This document shows, one piece after another, positions 25,621 to 34,577 of a DNA stretch of 64,000 bases. Position 1 is the stretch's first letter; each line of letters starts with the position of its first letter. The DNA is from Mesorhizobium sp. CA8 (GTDB lineage Bacteria > Pseudomonadota > Alphaproteobacteria > Rhizobiales > Rhizobiaceae), in the NCBI RefSeq assembly GCF_020164955.1, contig NZ_JAIUHG010000004.1:186001-250000 (forward strand), written 5' to 3'. The translations under genes and the position numbers were made by a program. The notes beneath the pieces were generated by a model. The model did not search any database. It was given only the letters and a program-made list of their open reading frames with translations, and had not been told where the DNA came from.

Positions 25621-25639
25621 TGCCACCTTTATGGTGGCA
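25621..25639. promoter_or_regulatory. Candidate operator of the mqsRA locus
   Basis: TGCCACC (25621-25627) and GGTGGCA (25633-25639) form a perfect 7-bp inverted repeat with a five-base spacer, ten bases before the mqsR ATG at 25649. MqsA-type antitoxins bind such palindromes to repress their own operon; use as operator is inferred. Confidence 0.5.
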
Positions 25640-25648
25640 TATTGGGTT

Positions 25649-25816
25649 ATGGAGAAACGCAGGCCCCACTTACGATCTTGGGGCGATCAAGACGACGTTT
25701 GGGTCTGCCGATACGCTGGCGATCACCATGTCCCAGCGCGCGATCTGATCCTCTATGTGAAATTTCAGGCGGATGTCGTGACTGAATTCACGGTTGTGGC
25801 ATTCAAGGAGAAATAG
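25649..25816 (+). pseudogene. mqsR: mqsR toxin remnant, frameshifted and internally deleted
   Basis: The frame opens with MEKRRP and closes with LYVKFQADVVTEFTVVAFKEK (ending in the MqsR tail FKEK), but it is only about 55 residues where MqsR has about 98. The middle makes no sense in this frame. One base shifted, the DNA after MEKRRP reads TYDLGAIKTTFGSADTLA, which is the expected MqsR continuation, and then hits a stop. So one extra C in the run CCCC near 25664-25667, plus loss of roughly 35 codons before LYVKF, has broken the RNase toxin. The antitoxin gene two bases downstream is intact. Confidence 0.8.
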
Positions 25817-25818
25817 CC

Positions 25819-26232
25819 GTGGCAAGAAAAGAGAGGCCTGAAACGATGACCTCCCCGGAAACGGGAGAGACGCTGACGCGCGGGTTTCGTCCATTCGCCG
25901 TGACCTACAAAGGCGAGAGCATGACGGTCGACCTGCCCGGCTATTATCCAGCTTCGGATGGCGAGAGCGTGCATGTCGGGGACGACATGGCTGCCGTCGA
26001 TGCCGCTCTGCGCATTCTCAAGGAAAAGATCGACGGCGTGCCGGCGCCAGAAACTATCCGGCGCATGCGCGCAAAGCTAAAGCTGTCGCAGCGCGAGGCG
26101 GGTTCCCTGTTCAAGGTCGGAGAGAATGCTTTTGACAAATATGAAAGAGGCCTCATCGAGCCGAGTGGGCCGACCATTCAGTTGATGACGCTGCTCGAGA
26201 AACATCCCGAATTGCTCGACGAATTGCGCTAA
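25819..26232 (+). CDS. mqsA: MqsA family antitoxin
   Basis: A 137-residue protein. The N-terminal half follows the MqsA pattern (SPETGETLTRG, VTYKGESMTVDLPGYY) but the Cys pairs that bind zinc in E. coli MqsA are replaced, as in several rhizobial homologues. The C-terminal half is an Xre-like helix-turn-helix (KLSQREAGSLFKVGENAFDKYERG). It would neutralise the MqsR RNase and repress the operon. Because the toxin is broken here, the gene may survive as a solitary regulator or as protection against related toxins (inference). Confidence 0.85.
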   Translation: MARKERPETMTSPETGETLTRGFRPFAVTYKGESMTVDLPGYYPASDGESVHVGDDMAAVDAALRILKEKIDGVPAPETIRRMRAKLKLSQREAGSLFKVGENAFDKYERGLIEPSGPTIQLMTLLEKHPELLDELR

Positions 26233-26302
26233 CGACCCAGGTCGCATTTTTTGATGCTCCAGTCGCGAATGGCGATTGAAAGTCGCGACGCCGCGGAGCG
26301 TT

Positions 26303-28297
26303 ATGCACGCCATGAAAACCGTCACCGAATTTCCCCGCAAGGTCGTCGAGTTTCCCGACATGGGCATCGTCATGCCGGATGGTTGCCGGCTCTCGGCGCG
26401 CGTCTGGATGCCGGAGGACGCGACCGACGATCCGGTACCCGCGATCCTTGAGCACCTGCCCTACCGCAAGCGCGACGGCACCATCTTTCGCGATCAGCTC
26501 ACCCATCCCTATTTCGCCGGCCACGGCTACGCCTCGATCCGCGTCGACATGCGCGGCAATGGCGATTCCGAAGGGCTGATGGACGACGAATATTCCGAGC
26601 AGGAATTGCAGGACGCCTGCGACGTCATCGCCTGGGCGGCCGCGCAGCCCTGGTGCAACGGCAATGTCGGCATGATGGGCATTTCCTGGGGCGGCTTCAA
26701 CTGCCTGCAGGTGGCGGCGAAGCAGCCGCCGGCACTGAAGGCGGTGATCAGCCTGTGCTCGACGGTCGACCGCTATGCCGACGACATCCATTATAAGGGC
26801 GGCTGCCTGCTCTTGGAAAATTTCGGCTGGGCCTCGACGATGCTGTCCTATTCGTCGCGGCCGCCGGATCCCGCGATCGCCGGCGGCAATCGCTGGCGAG
26901 ACCTGTGGCTTAGCCGGCTGGAGAACCAGCCCTTCCTTCTGCCGCTCTGGCTCAACCACCAGCATCGCGACGCCTATTGGAAACGCGGCTCGATCTGCGA
27001 GGATTTTTCGGCGGTGAAAGCGGCCGTGCTGTCGATCGGCGGCTGGCATGACGGCTACCGCAACACGATCTCCAATCTGGTCACCAACATCCAGTCGTCG
27101 GTCAAAGGCATCGTCGGTCCCTGGATCCACAAATACCCGCACTACGCCGGACCCAAGCCGGCGATCGGCTTCCTGCAGGAGGCGCTGCGCTGGTGGGACC
27201 GCTGGCTGAAGGGGGCGGAGACCGGCGTCGAGGCCGATCCGGATTACCGCGCCTATGTCATGGACAGCGTGCGGCCGGCGCGCTGGCACCCGGAACGGCC
27301 GGGCCGCTGGGTGGCGGAGCAGCAATGGCCGTCGCCGAACGTCAAGATCGAGGCGATCGGACTCATTCCCGACGGCGCCAAGCCCTCGATCGTCGCTTCA
27401 CCGCAGACCTGCGGCCTTGCCGGCGGCGAATATTTTCCCTTCACCTTCGGGCCGGAACTGCCGGGCGACCAGCGCCCCGACGATGCGCTGTCGGTGTGCT
27501 TCGACCAACCGCAGCTCGGCGAAGCGATCGACATCGTCGGGGCGCCGGAGCTCGAGGTCCGGCTTGCCTCCGATCGGCCGCAGGCCAACGTCGCGGTGCG
27601 GCTTTGCGACGTGCATCCGGACGGTGCCTCGGAGCTGATCTCCTATGGCGTGCTCAATCTGACCCACCGCAGCTCGCACGAATTTCCCGAACCGTTGGTT
27701 CCCGGCGAGTCGGTTTCGGCGCGCGTCGTGCTCGACCAGTGCGCCTACCGGGTGCCGGCCGGCCACAAATTGCGCGTCGCCGTTTCGACCGCCTACTGGC
27801 CGATGATCTGGCCTTCGCCGGAGCCGGTGCGGCTTGATCTCGCGCAGGCGACGCTAAAGCTGCCGCTGCGCCCACCGGCGAAAGGCAATGAAGCTTCGTT
27901 CCCAGAGCCGGAAGGCGCGACGCCGTGGGCGACCGAGACGATCCGGCCGGCGAATTCCGAACGCCATGTCGACCGCGACGAGAAGACCGGCCTGGTCACG
28001 CTTTCCATAACCGACGATTTCGGCGCGGTGCGTGACCTCGACCACGGACTGGTCAATGGCAGCATCGTGCGCGAGACATGGACGATCCATCCCGACGACC
28101 CGCTGTCGGCCACCGGGGCCACGCATTGGACGCAAACATTGTCGCGCAATGAATGGTCGGTGCGGACCGAAACCTTTGCCGGGATGCGATCGGACGCCGC
28201 AAACTTCATCGTCAACGCCAGAATCGAGGCCTATGAGGGCGAAAAGCTGGTCTTCGAACGCGACTTCGAGCAGACGATTCCCCGCTCCATGGTTTGA
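26303..28297 (+). CDS. CocE/NonD (X-Pro dipeptidyl-peptidase S15) hydrolase
   Basis: An alpha/beta hydrolase of about 664 residues. The N-terminal catalytic domain has LEHLPYRKRDGT, RVDMRGNGDSEG and the nucleophile elbow GMMGISWGGFNCLQ (Ser in GISWGG). The C-terminal half is the jelly-roll domain of the CocE/X-Pro family. Family members cleave acyl or peptide bonds of small substrates. It lies just upstream of a peptide-type ABC transporter, so it may act on an imported peptide or amide (inference). No signal peptide is seen. Candidate starts are 26276, 26303 and 26312; GGAG before 26303 favours that one weakly. Confidence 0.85.
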   Translation: MHAMKTVTEFPRKVVEFPDMGIVMPDGCRLSARVWMPEDATDDPVPAILEHLPYRKRDGTIFRDQLTHPYFAGHGYASIRVDMRGNGDSEGLMDDEYSEQELQDACDVIAWAAAQPWCNGNVGMMGISWGGFNCLQVAAKQPPALKAVISLCSTVDRYADDIHYKGGCLLLENFGWASTMLSYSSRPPDPAIAGGNRWRDLWLSRLENQPFLLPLWLNHQHRDAYWKRGSICEDFSAVKAAVLSIGGWHDGYRNTISNLVTNIQSSVKGIVGPWIHKYPHYAGPKPAIGFLQEALRWWDRWLKGAETGVEADPDYRAYVMDSVRPARWHPERPGRWVAEQQWPSPNVKIEAIGLIPDGAKPSIVASPQTCGLAGGEYFPFTFGPELPGDQRPDDALSVCFDQPQLGEAIDIVGAPELEVRLASDRPQANVAVRLCDVHPDGASELISYGVLNLTHRSSHEFPEPLVPGESVSARVVLDQCAYRVPAGHKLRVAVSTAYWPMIWPSPEPVRLDLAQATLKLPLRPPAKGNEASFPEPEGATPWATETIRPANSERHVDRDEKTGLVTLSITDDFGAVRDLDHGLVNGSIVRETWTIHPDDPLSATGATHWTQTLSRNEWSVRTETFAGMRSDAANFIVNARIEAYEGEKLVFERDFEQTIPRSMV

Positions 28298-28308
28298 GCC
28301 GAAGCAAG

Positions 28309-28319
28309 ATTGGTCCAAT
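28309..28319. promoter_or_regulatory. Short palindrome upstream of peptide transporter operon
   Basis: ATTGGTCCAAT is a perfect palindrome around a central T, in the 148-base gap before the substrate-binding protein gene. Its sequence resembles GntR-type operators, but no GntR gene is nearby. This is a weak call. Confidence 0.3.
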
Positions 28320-28445
28320 TGCGACGTACGATTTACGCCACGGTATGTCGTATTCGGTCTTGCCTGCCGCTTTCCCTTGCGGTCATTATCTCCTCCAATA
28401 GCAAGAAACGACCATAAGGTCGGATACCCAGAGTGAGGAACCATA

Positions 28446-30032
28446 ATGTCTAACGAACTCGACTATCTCAGCCGGCGAGTCGCGGCCGGAAAACTTAGCC
28501 GTCGCGACTTTCTCGGTCGCGCCGCCGCGCTCGGCGTAACCGCTACCTTTGCCAACTCCCTGCTCTCCAGCGCCGTGCGCGCTGCCGGCCCGGTCAAGGG
28601 CGGCACGCTGAAGGCCGGTCTGGTCGGCGGTGAATCCACCAACAGTCTCGATCCGGCCCTGTTCATGACCCAGGTGCCTTTTGCCTTCGGCAAAATGTGG
28701 GGCGAATTGATCGTGGAGCTCTCGCCCGACGGCAAGCTGGAGAACCGCATCGCCGAGGAGATCGGCTCTTCGGACGACGCCAAGGTCTGGACGCTGAAAA
28801 TCCGCGACGGCATCGAATTCCACAACGGCAAGACAGTTACCGCAGAAGACGTCGCTGCCACGCTTGAGCGTCATTCGGACGAGAAGTCCAAGTCCGGCGC
28901 GCTGGGCTACATGAAGGGCATTGACACCATCAAGGTCAACGGCAAGGAAGTCGTGCTGACGCTGAAGGAGCCCAACGCCGACCTCCCCTACCTCCTCAGC
29001 GACTATCACCTGATCGTGCAGCCGAACGGCGGCAAGGACAAGGCCGATGCGGGCATCGGCGCCGGTCCGTACAAGGTCAAGGTCAATGAGCCCGGCGTGC
29101 GCCATGGCGGCGAACGCTTCGCCAATTACTGGCAGGGCGACAAGATGGGCCACGCCGACCAGATCGAAATTATCGTCATCAACGATGCAACGGCGCGCAC
29201 GGCCGCCCTGCAGGGCGGCCAGGTCAACATGATCAACCGCGTCGAGCCGAAGATCGTCGATCTGATCAAGCGCGTGCCTGGCGTTACCATCCGCAACCAC
29301 TCCGGTCCGGGCCACTACGTGTTCATCATGCATTGCAACACGGCACCCTTCGACAACAACGATCTCAGGATGGCGTTGAAGCTGGCGATCGACCGCGAGG
29401 AGATGTTGAAAAAAGTGCTGCGCGGCTACGGCTCGCTCGGCAACGATTTCCCGATCAATGCCTCGTACCCGCTATTCACCGAGATCGAGCAGCGCAAGTA
29501 CGATCCGGACAAGGCCAAATTCCACTACAAGAAGTCCGGCCATGACGGCGCCGTGCTGCTCAGGACCTCGGATGTCGCCTTCCCCGGCGCTGTCGATGCA
29601 TCCCAGCTTTTCCAGCAGAGCGCCGCCAAAGCCGGCATCAAGATCGAGCTCAAGCGAGAGCCCGGCGACGGCTATTGGAACGAAGTCTGGAACAAGCAGC
29701 CCTTCTGCGCCTCCTATTGGGGCGGCCGGTCTACACAGGACCAGATGTACTCGACCGCCTATCTGTCGACCGCCGACTGGAACGACACGCGTTTCAAGCG
29801 CCCGGACTTCGACAAGATGGTGCTGGCCGCGCGCGCCGAGCTCGACGAGGCCAAGCGCAAGGCGATGTACCACGACATGGCCGTCATGGTGCGCGACGAA
29901 GGCGGCCTGATCCTGCCGATGTTCAATCAGTTCATCGACGCGACAGGCCCCAAGGTGGCGGGCTGGGTGGAGGATCCGCATCAGGAGCTTTGCAACGGCT
30001 ACGCGCTGGCGAAGTGCTGGCTCGAAGCCTGA
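28446..30032 (+). CDS. Peptide ABC transporter substrate-binding protein
   Basis: A family 5 extracellular solute-binding protein of 528 residues. The N-terminus carries a twin-arginine type leader (SRRDFLGRAAALGVTATFAN, cleavage expected after SSAVRA), so export is probably through Tat. The mature protein has the DppA/OppA pattern: LDPALFM, KVWTLKIRDGIEFHNGKTVTAEDV (cores RDGIEFHNGK, TAEDV), and RMALKLAIDREEML-like FDNNDLRMALKLAIDRE. It captures peptides or similar solutes in the periplasm for the permeases downstream. A second, mostly lost copy of its 3' end lies at 33549-33644. Confidence 0.9.
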   Translation: MSNELDYLSRRVAAGKLSRRDFLGRAAALGVTATFANSLLSSAVRAAGPVKGGTLKAGLVGGESTNSLDPALFMTQVPFAFGKMWGELIVELSPDGKLENRIAEEIGSSDDAKVWTLKIRDGIEFHNGKTVTAEDVAATLERHSDEKSKSGALGYMKGIDTIKVNGKEVVLTLKEPNADLPYLLSDYHLIVQPNGGKDKADAGIGAGPYKVKVNEPGVRHGGERFANYWQGDKMGHADQIEIIVINDATARTAALQGGQVNMINRVEPKIVDLIKRVPGVTIRNHSGPGHYVFIMHCNTAPFDNNDLRMALKLAIDREEMLKKVLRGYGSLGNDFPINASYPLFTEIEQRKYDPDKAKFHYKKSGHDGAVLLRTSDVAFPGAVDASQLFQQSAAKAGIKIELKREPGDGYWNEVWNKQPFCASYWGGRSTQDQMYSTAYLSTADWNDTRFKRPDFDKMVLAARAELDEAKRKAMYHDMAVMVRDEGGLILPMFNQFIDATGPKVAGWVEDPHQELCNGYALAKCWLEA

Positions 30033-30048
30033 GCACGGCCTTGCGGAG

Positions 30049-31008
30049 ATGTCCTCACCCATCGTGAAACTGGTGGCCCAGCGCATTGCGCTGGGCATCC
30101 TCCTTCTGCTGGCCGTTTCGGTCCTGATCTTCGCCGGCACGCAGATTCTGCCCGGCGACGTCGCGCAAGCCATCCTTGGACAATCGGCGACCCCGGAGTC
30201 GCTGGCCAATCTGCGCGAGCAGCTCGGGCTCAATCAGCCTGCCTATATCCGTTACTTCCACTGGCTGGGCGGCGTGCTGACCGGCGATCTCGGCACCGCC
30301 ATGTCGAGCGGCCAGGACATCGCGACATCGATCAAGGAACGGCTGTGGAACACGCTGTTCCTGGCCTTCTGGGCGGCCATCGTGGCTATCCCGCTGGCGA
30401 TCACGCTTGGGCTGATCGCGGTGCGTTACCGCAATGGCTGGGTCGACAAGCTGATCTCTGGCGTGGCGCTTGCCTCGACCTCCTTCCCGGAGTTCTTCAT
30501 CGGCTATCTGCTCGTCTTCTACTTCGCGGTCCAGCACCAGTGGTTCCCGGCCATCTCGACCGTCTATGACGGAATGTCTTTGGGTGAGCGCCTGCAGGCC
30601 ATCGCGCTGCCTGCGGCAGCGCTGACTCTGGTGGTGCTCGCCCACATGATGCGCATGACGCGCGCGGCGATCCTCAATGTCATGCAGTCGGCCTATGTCG
30701 AGACGGCGGAACTCAAGGGGCTGTCGGCCGCTGCCGTTATCCGCAAGCATGCCTTCCCGAACGCGATCGCGCCGATCATCAACGTCGTCATGCTCAACCT
30801 TGCCTATCTGGTGGTCGGCGTCGTCGTGGTCGAGGTGATCTTTGTCTATCCAGGCATGGGGCAATATCTGGTCGACCACGTCACCAAGCGCGACGTGCCG
30901 GTCGTGCAGGCGGTCGGCCTGATCTTCGCCGCTGTCTATATCACCCTCAACATCGTCGCGGACATTGCGGCGATCGTCGCCAATCCGCGACTCAGGCATC
31001 CGAGGTAG
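30049..31008 (+). CDS. Peptide ABC transporter permease, DppB type
   Basis: A 319-residue inner-membrane protein with about six helices. The first helix (ILLLLAVSVLIFAGTQILPGD) and the following periplasmic stretch (LREQLGLNQPAYIRYFHWLG) are typical of DppB. The EAA loop, which contacts the ATPase, reads YVETAELKGLSAAAVIRKHA, then PNAIAPI. It sits 17 bases after the binding-protein gene and 13 before the second permease, in one operon. Confidence 0.9.
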   Translation: MSSPIVKLVAQRIALGILLLLAVSVLIFAGTQILPGDVAQAILGQSATPESLANLREQLGLNQPAYIRYFHWLGGVLTGDLGTAMSSGQDIATSIKERLWNTLFLAFWAAIVAIPLAITLGLIAVRYRNGWVDKLISGVALASTSFPEFFIGYLLVFYFAVQHQWFPAISTVYDGMSLGERLQAIALPAAALTLVVLAHMMRMTRAAILNVMQSAYVETAELKGLSAAAVIRKHAFPNAIAPIINVVMLNLAYLVVGVVVVEVIFVYPGMGQYLVDHVTKRDVPVVQAVGLIFAAVYITLNIVADIAAIVANPRLRHPR

Positions 31009-31020
31009 GGGGCGGCCGAT

Positions 31021-31845
31021 ATGCTCGATATCAGACGCATCCCCCTGCCGTCGCTGGCCGGCCTGGTGCTGACCGCGCTGTTCGTGCTGGCGGCAATATT
31101 CGCGCCCTTGATCGCGCCGCACGGCAACGCCGAGATCGTCGGCGATGTGTGGGAGCCGATGTCGGCCGCGCACTGGCTGGGCACCGACAATCTCGGCCGC
31201 GATCTGTTGTCGCGCATGATCTACGGCGCCCGCATCACGCTGTTCATCGCGGTGCTGGCGACGGCACTGTCCTTCTCGCTCGGCGCCATTCTCGGCTTTT
31301 CGGCGGCGGTATTCGGCGGCTGGTACGACACGATCCTGTCGCGGCTCGTCGACCTCCTCATGTCGATTCCGACGCTGATCATGGGCCTCGTCGTGCTTTC
31401 GGTGCTGCCGTCGAACCTGGTGACGCTGATCCTGGTCATGGGCATCCTCGATTCGACCCGCGTCTATCGACTGTCGCGCGCGGTCGCCGTCGATATCAAC
31501 GTCATGGACTATGTCGAGGCGGCGAAGCTGCGTGGCGAAGGCAGCGGCTGGATCATCTTCCGCGAGATCCTGCCCAATGCGCTGTCGCCGCTGGTCTCGG
31601 AACTCGGACTGCGCTTCATTTATGCCGTGCTGTTCCTGTCGACACTGTCCTTCCTCGGCCTCGGCGTGCAGCCGCCGGATGCCGACTGGGGCGGCATGGT
31701 CAAGGAGAATAAGGACGGCATCGTGTTCGGGATTCCGGCGGCGCTCATCCCGGCGGCGGCGATCGCGGCACTTGCGATCTCGGTCAATCTCGTCGCCGAC
31801 TGGGTGCTCAATCGCACGACAAGCCTGAAGGGAGGACGCGGCTGA
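31021..31845 (+). CDS. Peptide ABC transporter permease, DppC type
   Basis: A 274-residue membrane protein with the DppC hallmarks: an N-terminal helix, then WLGTDNLGRDLLSRMIYGAR, and the EAA loop VEAAKLRGEGSGWIIFREIL followed by PNALSPL. It partners with the DppB-type permease upstream. Its stop codon overlaps the ATG of the ATPase gene, so the two are coupled. Confidence 0.9.
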   Translation: MLDIRRIPLPSLAGLVLTALFVLAAIFAPLIAPHGNAEIVGDVWEPMSAAHWLGTDNLGRDLLSRMIYGARITLFIAVLATALSFSLGAILGFSAAVFGGWYDTILSRLVDLLMSIPTLIMGLVVLSVLPSNLVTLILVMGILDSTRVYRLSRAVAVDINVMDYVEAAKLRGEGSGWIIFREILPNALSPLVSELGLRFIYAVLFLSTLSFLGLGVQPPDADWGGMVKENKDGIVFGIPAALIPAAAIAALAISVNLVADWVLNRTTSLKGGRG

Positions 31846-33500
31846 TGGTTGACGGCAAAGCAAAGTCCGGTCCTCTCCTCGACATCCGCAACCTGCGCAT
31901 CGAAGCGACGGTCTATCCGCCGGGTGAAGCACCGAGGACCATTACGCTTGTCCACGACGTCTCGCTGACGCTGGAAAAGGGGAAGGTGCTTGGGCTGATC
32001 GGCGAGTCCGGCGCCGGCAAGTCGACCATCGGCCTGTCGTCGATGGGCTATGGCCGCGGCGGCGTTCGGATTACCGGCGGCGAGGTCATCCTCAACGGCC
32101 GCGACATACTGAAAGGCGGCAAGGAAGGCCTGCGCAAGCTGCGCGGCCGCGAAGTCTGTTATGTCGCCCAGTCGGCTGCGGCGGCCTTCAATCCGGCGCA
32201 CCGGCTGATGGACCAGGTGGTGGAGGCTACGCTCCTGCACGGCACCGCGACCCGCGCCGAGGCCGAGAAACGCGCCGTCGCCCTGTTCAGGAAGCTCAGC
32301 CTGCCCAATCCCGAAACGATCGGCCAACGCTTCCCGCACCAGGTGTCGGGCGGCCAGCTGCAGCGTGTGATGACGGCGATGGCGCTGTGCTCGGAGCCGG
32401 ACCTGATCGTCTTCGACGAGCCGACGACGGCCCTCGACGTGACGACGCAGATCGACGTGCTGTCAGCGATCAAGGATGCCATCCGCGACACGCATGTCGC
32501 GGCCCTTTACATCACCCACGACCTGGCCGTCGTGGCGCAGGTGTCCGACGAAATCATGGTGCTGCGTCACGGCCGGCTGGTCGAATGGGGCGGCACCCGC
32601 CAGATCATCAAGGAGCCGCGCCAGGAATACACCAACGCCCTGGTCTCGGTGCATGAGATCGAACACCAGGAACAGCAGCCGGGCACGGCGCCGATGCTGT
32701 CGGTGAAGAACGTGACGGCCGCCTATGGCGGCGGCCACGTCAAGGTGCTGAAGAACGTTTCGGTCGACATCTTTCCGGGCCAGACGCTGGCCGTGGTCGG
32801 CGAGAGCGGTTCCGGCAAATCGACGCTGGCGCGCGCCATCACCGGTCTCTTGCCGCCCGAGCAAGGTAGCGTCGTCTTCGACGGCCGCACGCTTGCCAAC
32901 AGGCTCGCCGACCGGCCGAAGGAGGACCTTCGCCAGCTGCAGATGATCTACCAGATGGCCGACGTGGCGATGAATCCGCGCCAGACGGTGGGCACCATCA
33001 TCGGCCGGCCGCTGGAGTTCTATTTCGGCATGAGGGGACGCGAACGCGACAAGCGCGTCGCCGAGCTGCTTGACGAGATCGAGATGGGCAAGGGCTTCAT
33101 CGATCGCTATCCGGCCGAGCTTTCCGGTGGCCAGAAGCAGCGCGTCTGCATCGCCCGCTCGCTCGCCGCCAAGCCGAAGCTGATCATCTGCGACGAGGTG
33201 ACCTCGGCGCTCGATCCGCTGGTCGCCCACGGCATCCTCAAGCTCTTGCTCAACTTGCAGCAGATCGAGAAGGTGGCCTACCTCTTCATCACCCACGACC
33301 TCGCGACAGTGAAGTCGATCGCCGATTCGATCGCGGTGATGTATCGCGGCGAGGTGGTGCGCTACGGCTCCAAGAGCAAGGTTCTGACGCCGCCCTTCGA
33401 CGCTTACACCGACCTTCTGTTGTCCTCCGTTCCCGAAATGGAGATCGGCTGGCTGGAGAAGGCCATCAAGGGACGGCGCATGGAAAGCGCTGGAAACTGA
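31845..33500 (+). CDS. Dual ABC ATPase for peptide uptake (DppD-DppF fusion)
   Basis: A 551-residue protein with two nucleotide-binding domains. Domain 1: Walker A GESGAGKST, signature VSGGQLQRV, Walker B LIVFDEPTTALD. Domain 2 (from about residue 285): Walker A GESGSGKST, signature LSGGQKQRV, then LIICDEVTSALD. This corresponds to DppD and DppF joined in one chain, so the four-gene operon encodes a complete importer. Domain 2 has DEVTSALD instead of DEPTSALD, as seen in some homologues. Confidence 0.92.
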   Translation: MVDGKAKSGPLLDIRNLRIEATVYPPGEAPRTITLVHDVSLTLEKGKVLGLIGESGAGKSTIGLSSMGYGRGGVRITGGEVILNGRDILKGGKEGLRKLRGREVCYVAQSAAAAFNPAHRLMDQVVEATLLHGTATRAEAEKRAVALFRKLSLPNPETIGQRFPHQVSGGQLQRVMTAMALCSEPDLIVFDEPTTALDVTTQIDVLSAIKDAIRDTHVAALYITHDLAVVAQVSDEIMVLRHGRLVEWGGTRQIIKEPRQEYTNALVSVHEIEHQEQQPGTAPMLSVKNVTAAYGGGHVKVLKNVSVDIFPGQTLAVVGESGSGKSTLARAITGLLPPEQGSVVFDGRTLANRLADRPKEDLRQLQMIYQMADVAMNPRQTVGTIIGRPLEFYFGMRGRERDKRVAELLDEIEMGKGFIDRYPAELSGGQKQRVCIARSLAAKPKLIICDEVTSALDPLVAHGILKLLLNLQQIEKVAYLFITHDLATVKSIADSIAVMYRGEVVRYGSKSKVLTPPFDAYTDLLLSSVPEMEIGWLEKAIKGRRMESAGN

Positions 33501-33548
33501 CTGAATTCCCGCAGAACTGTTAAGCGGCTTTCCGCACGGAGGAGCGTC

Positions 33549-33644
33549 GCCGCTAACACCAAGAAGGTGGGTGGCTGGGTGAAGAACCCCAATGGCGAGA
33601 TGACGGACGGCTACGCGCTCTGCGAGTGCTGGCTGAACGCCTGA
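33549..33644 (+). pseudogene. Fossil 3' end of a second peptide-binding-protein gene
   Basis: The frame ends VGGWVKNPNGEMTDGYAL followed by CECWLNA and a stop. The intact binding protein of the same operon ends VAGWVEDPHQELCNGYAL followed by AKCWLEA. About 25 residues align, with the stop codon at the same place. There is no start codon or upstream body. Most of a tandem paralogue has been deleted, leaving its tail after the ATPase gene. The divergence shows it was a distinct paralogue and not a fresh duplication. Confidence 0.8.
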
Positions 33645-33725
33645 TATCAGGCTATCCAAAGCAGCGCCGGGTGTCCGCGCGATGCACGGCGCTTCCGTTT
33701 CGAAAAACAACCACAGGGACGTCCC

Positions 33726-34565
33726 GTGCCGCTCAAATCCAAACTGCTGCTCATCATCCTCGACGGCGTGCCCTACCGGAACTGGCGCCGCCTGATGGGC
33801 AATCTGGAGGGCTGGGCGCAGTCGGGCGAGGCGCAGGTGTGGAAGATGCGCTCCGTGCTGCCGTCGACGTCCGCCTGCTGCTACGCCTCGATTCACACCG
33901 GTGTCACGCCTCAGGTGCACGGCATTCTTACCAACGAGAACCGCTTTCGCGTCACGCAGCCGGACATTTTTTCGGAAGTGAGCAAGGCCGGCGGCAAGAC
34001 GGGCGCCGTGACCCATTCCTACTGGTCGGAATTCTTCCGTTCGTATCCGTTCGACCTTATCGAGGACATGGAGTTCGACGAGCCGGGCGGGCCGATCACG
34101 CATGGCCGCTTCCACACCATGACCGGCTACAATCTCAAGAACCAGATGACGCCAAGCGACGTCGACCTGTTCGCGACGCTGACGATGCTGAACAAACGCC
34201 ATGGCATCGATTACGGCATCCTGCACACCTGCACGCTGGACTCGATGGGCCATCGCTTCGGCCATGACTGCCACGAGATGGATCATGCCTGCTACGCGAT
34301 GGACGGCATGCTCGCCGCCTTCCTGCCGCAATGGCGCCAAGCCGGCTATGAAGTGATCGTGACGGCCGACCATGGCCAGACCGATCGTGGCCACCATGGC
34401 GGCCATGACGATGAGATGCAGGATTTCGCGCTCTATTATTTCGGACCCGCGAAGGGGCCTGAGGCCGACACGCTGCTCGACCAGCTGCAGCTCGCACCGA
34501 CAGTGCTGAGCCGGCTTGGGGTGACGATACCGGAGACGATGGGGGCCAAGGCGTTTTTGGGGTGA
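33726..34565 (+). CDS. Alkaline-phosphatase-fold phosphodiesterase/pyrophosphatase
   Basis: A 279-residue enzyme of the alkaline phosphatase superfamily. Metal and nucleophile motifs are ILDGVPY near the N-terminus, PSTSACCYASIHTGVTPQVHG (nucleophile Thr/Ser region), DSMGHRFGHD and TADHGQTDRGHHGG. No signal peptide is seen. It resembles nucleotide pyrophosphatase/phosphodiesterases. It follows the peptide transporter operon on the same strand, which suggests that the imported solute may carry a phosphate or phosphonate ester (speculative). Confidence 0.8.
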   Translation: MPLKSKLLLIILDGVPYRNWRRLMGNLEGWAQSGEAQVWKMRSVLPSTSACCYASIHTGVTPQVHGILTNENRFRVTQPDIFSEVSKAGGKTGAVTHSYWSEFFRSYPFDLIEDMEFDEPGGPITHGRFHTMTGYNLKNQMTPSDVDLFATLTMLNKRHGIDYGILHTCTLDSMGHRFGHDCHEMDHACYAMDGMLAAFLPQWRQAGYEVIVTADHGQTDRGHHGGHDDEMQDFALYYFGPAKGPEADTLLDQLQLAPTVLSRLGVTIPETMGAKAFLG

Positions 34566-34577
34566 GGCGCGGCCTTG

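Noticed and set aside
30055..31932. A 625-residue minus-strand open frame
   Set aside because: It is antisense to the two peptide permease genes and is extremely rich in Arg, Asp and His, a GC-rich shadow pattern.
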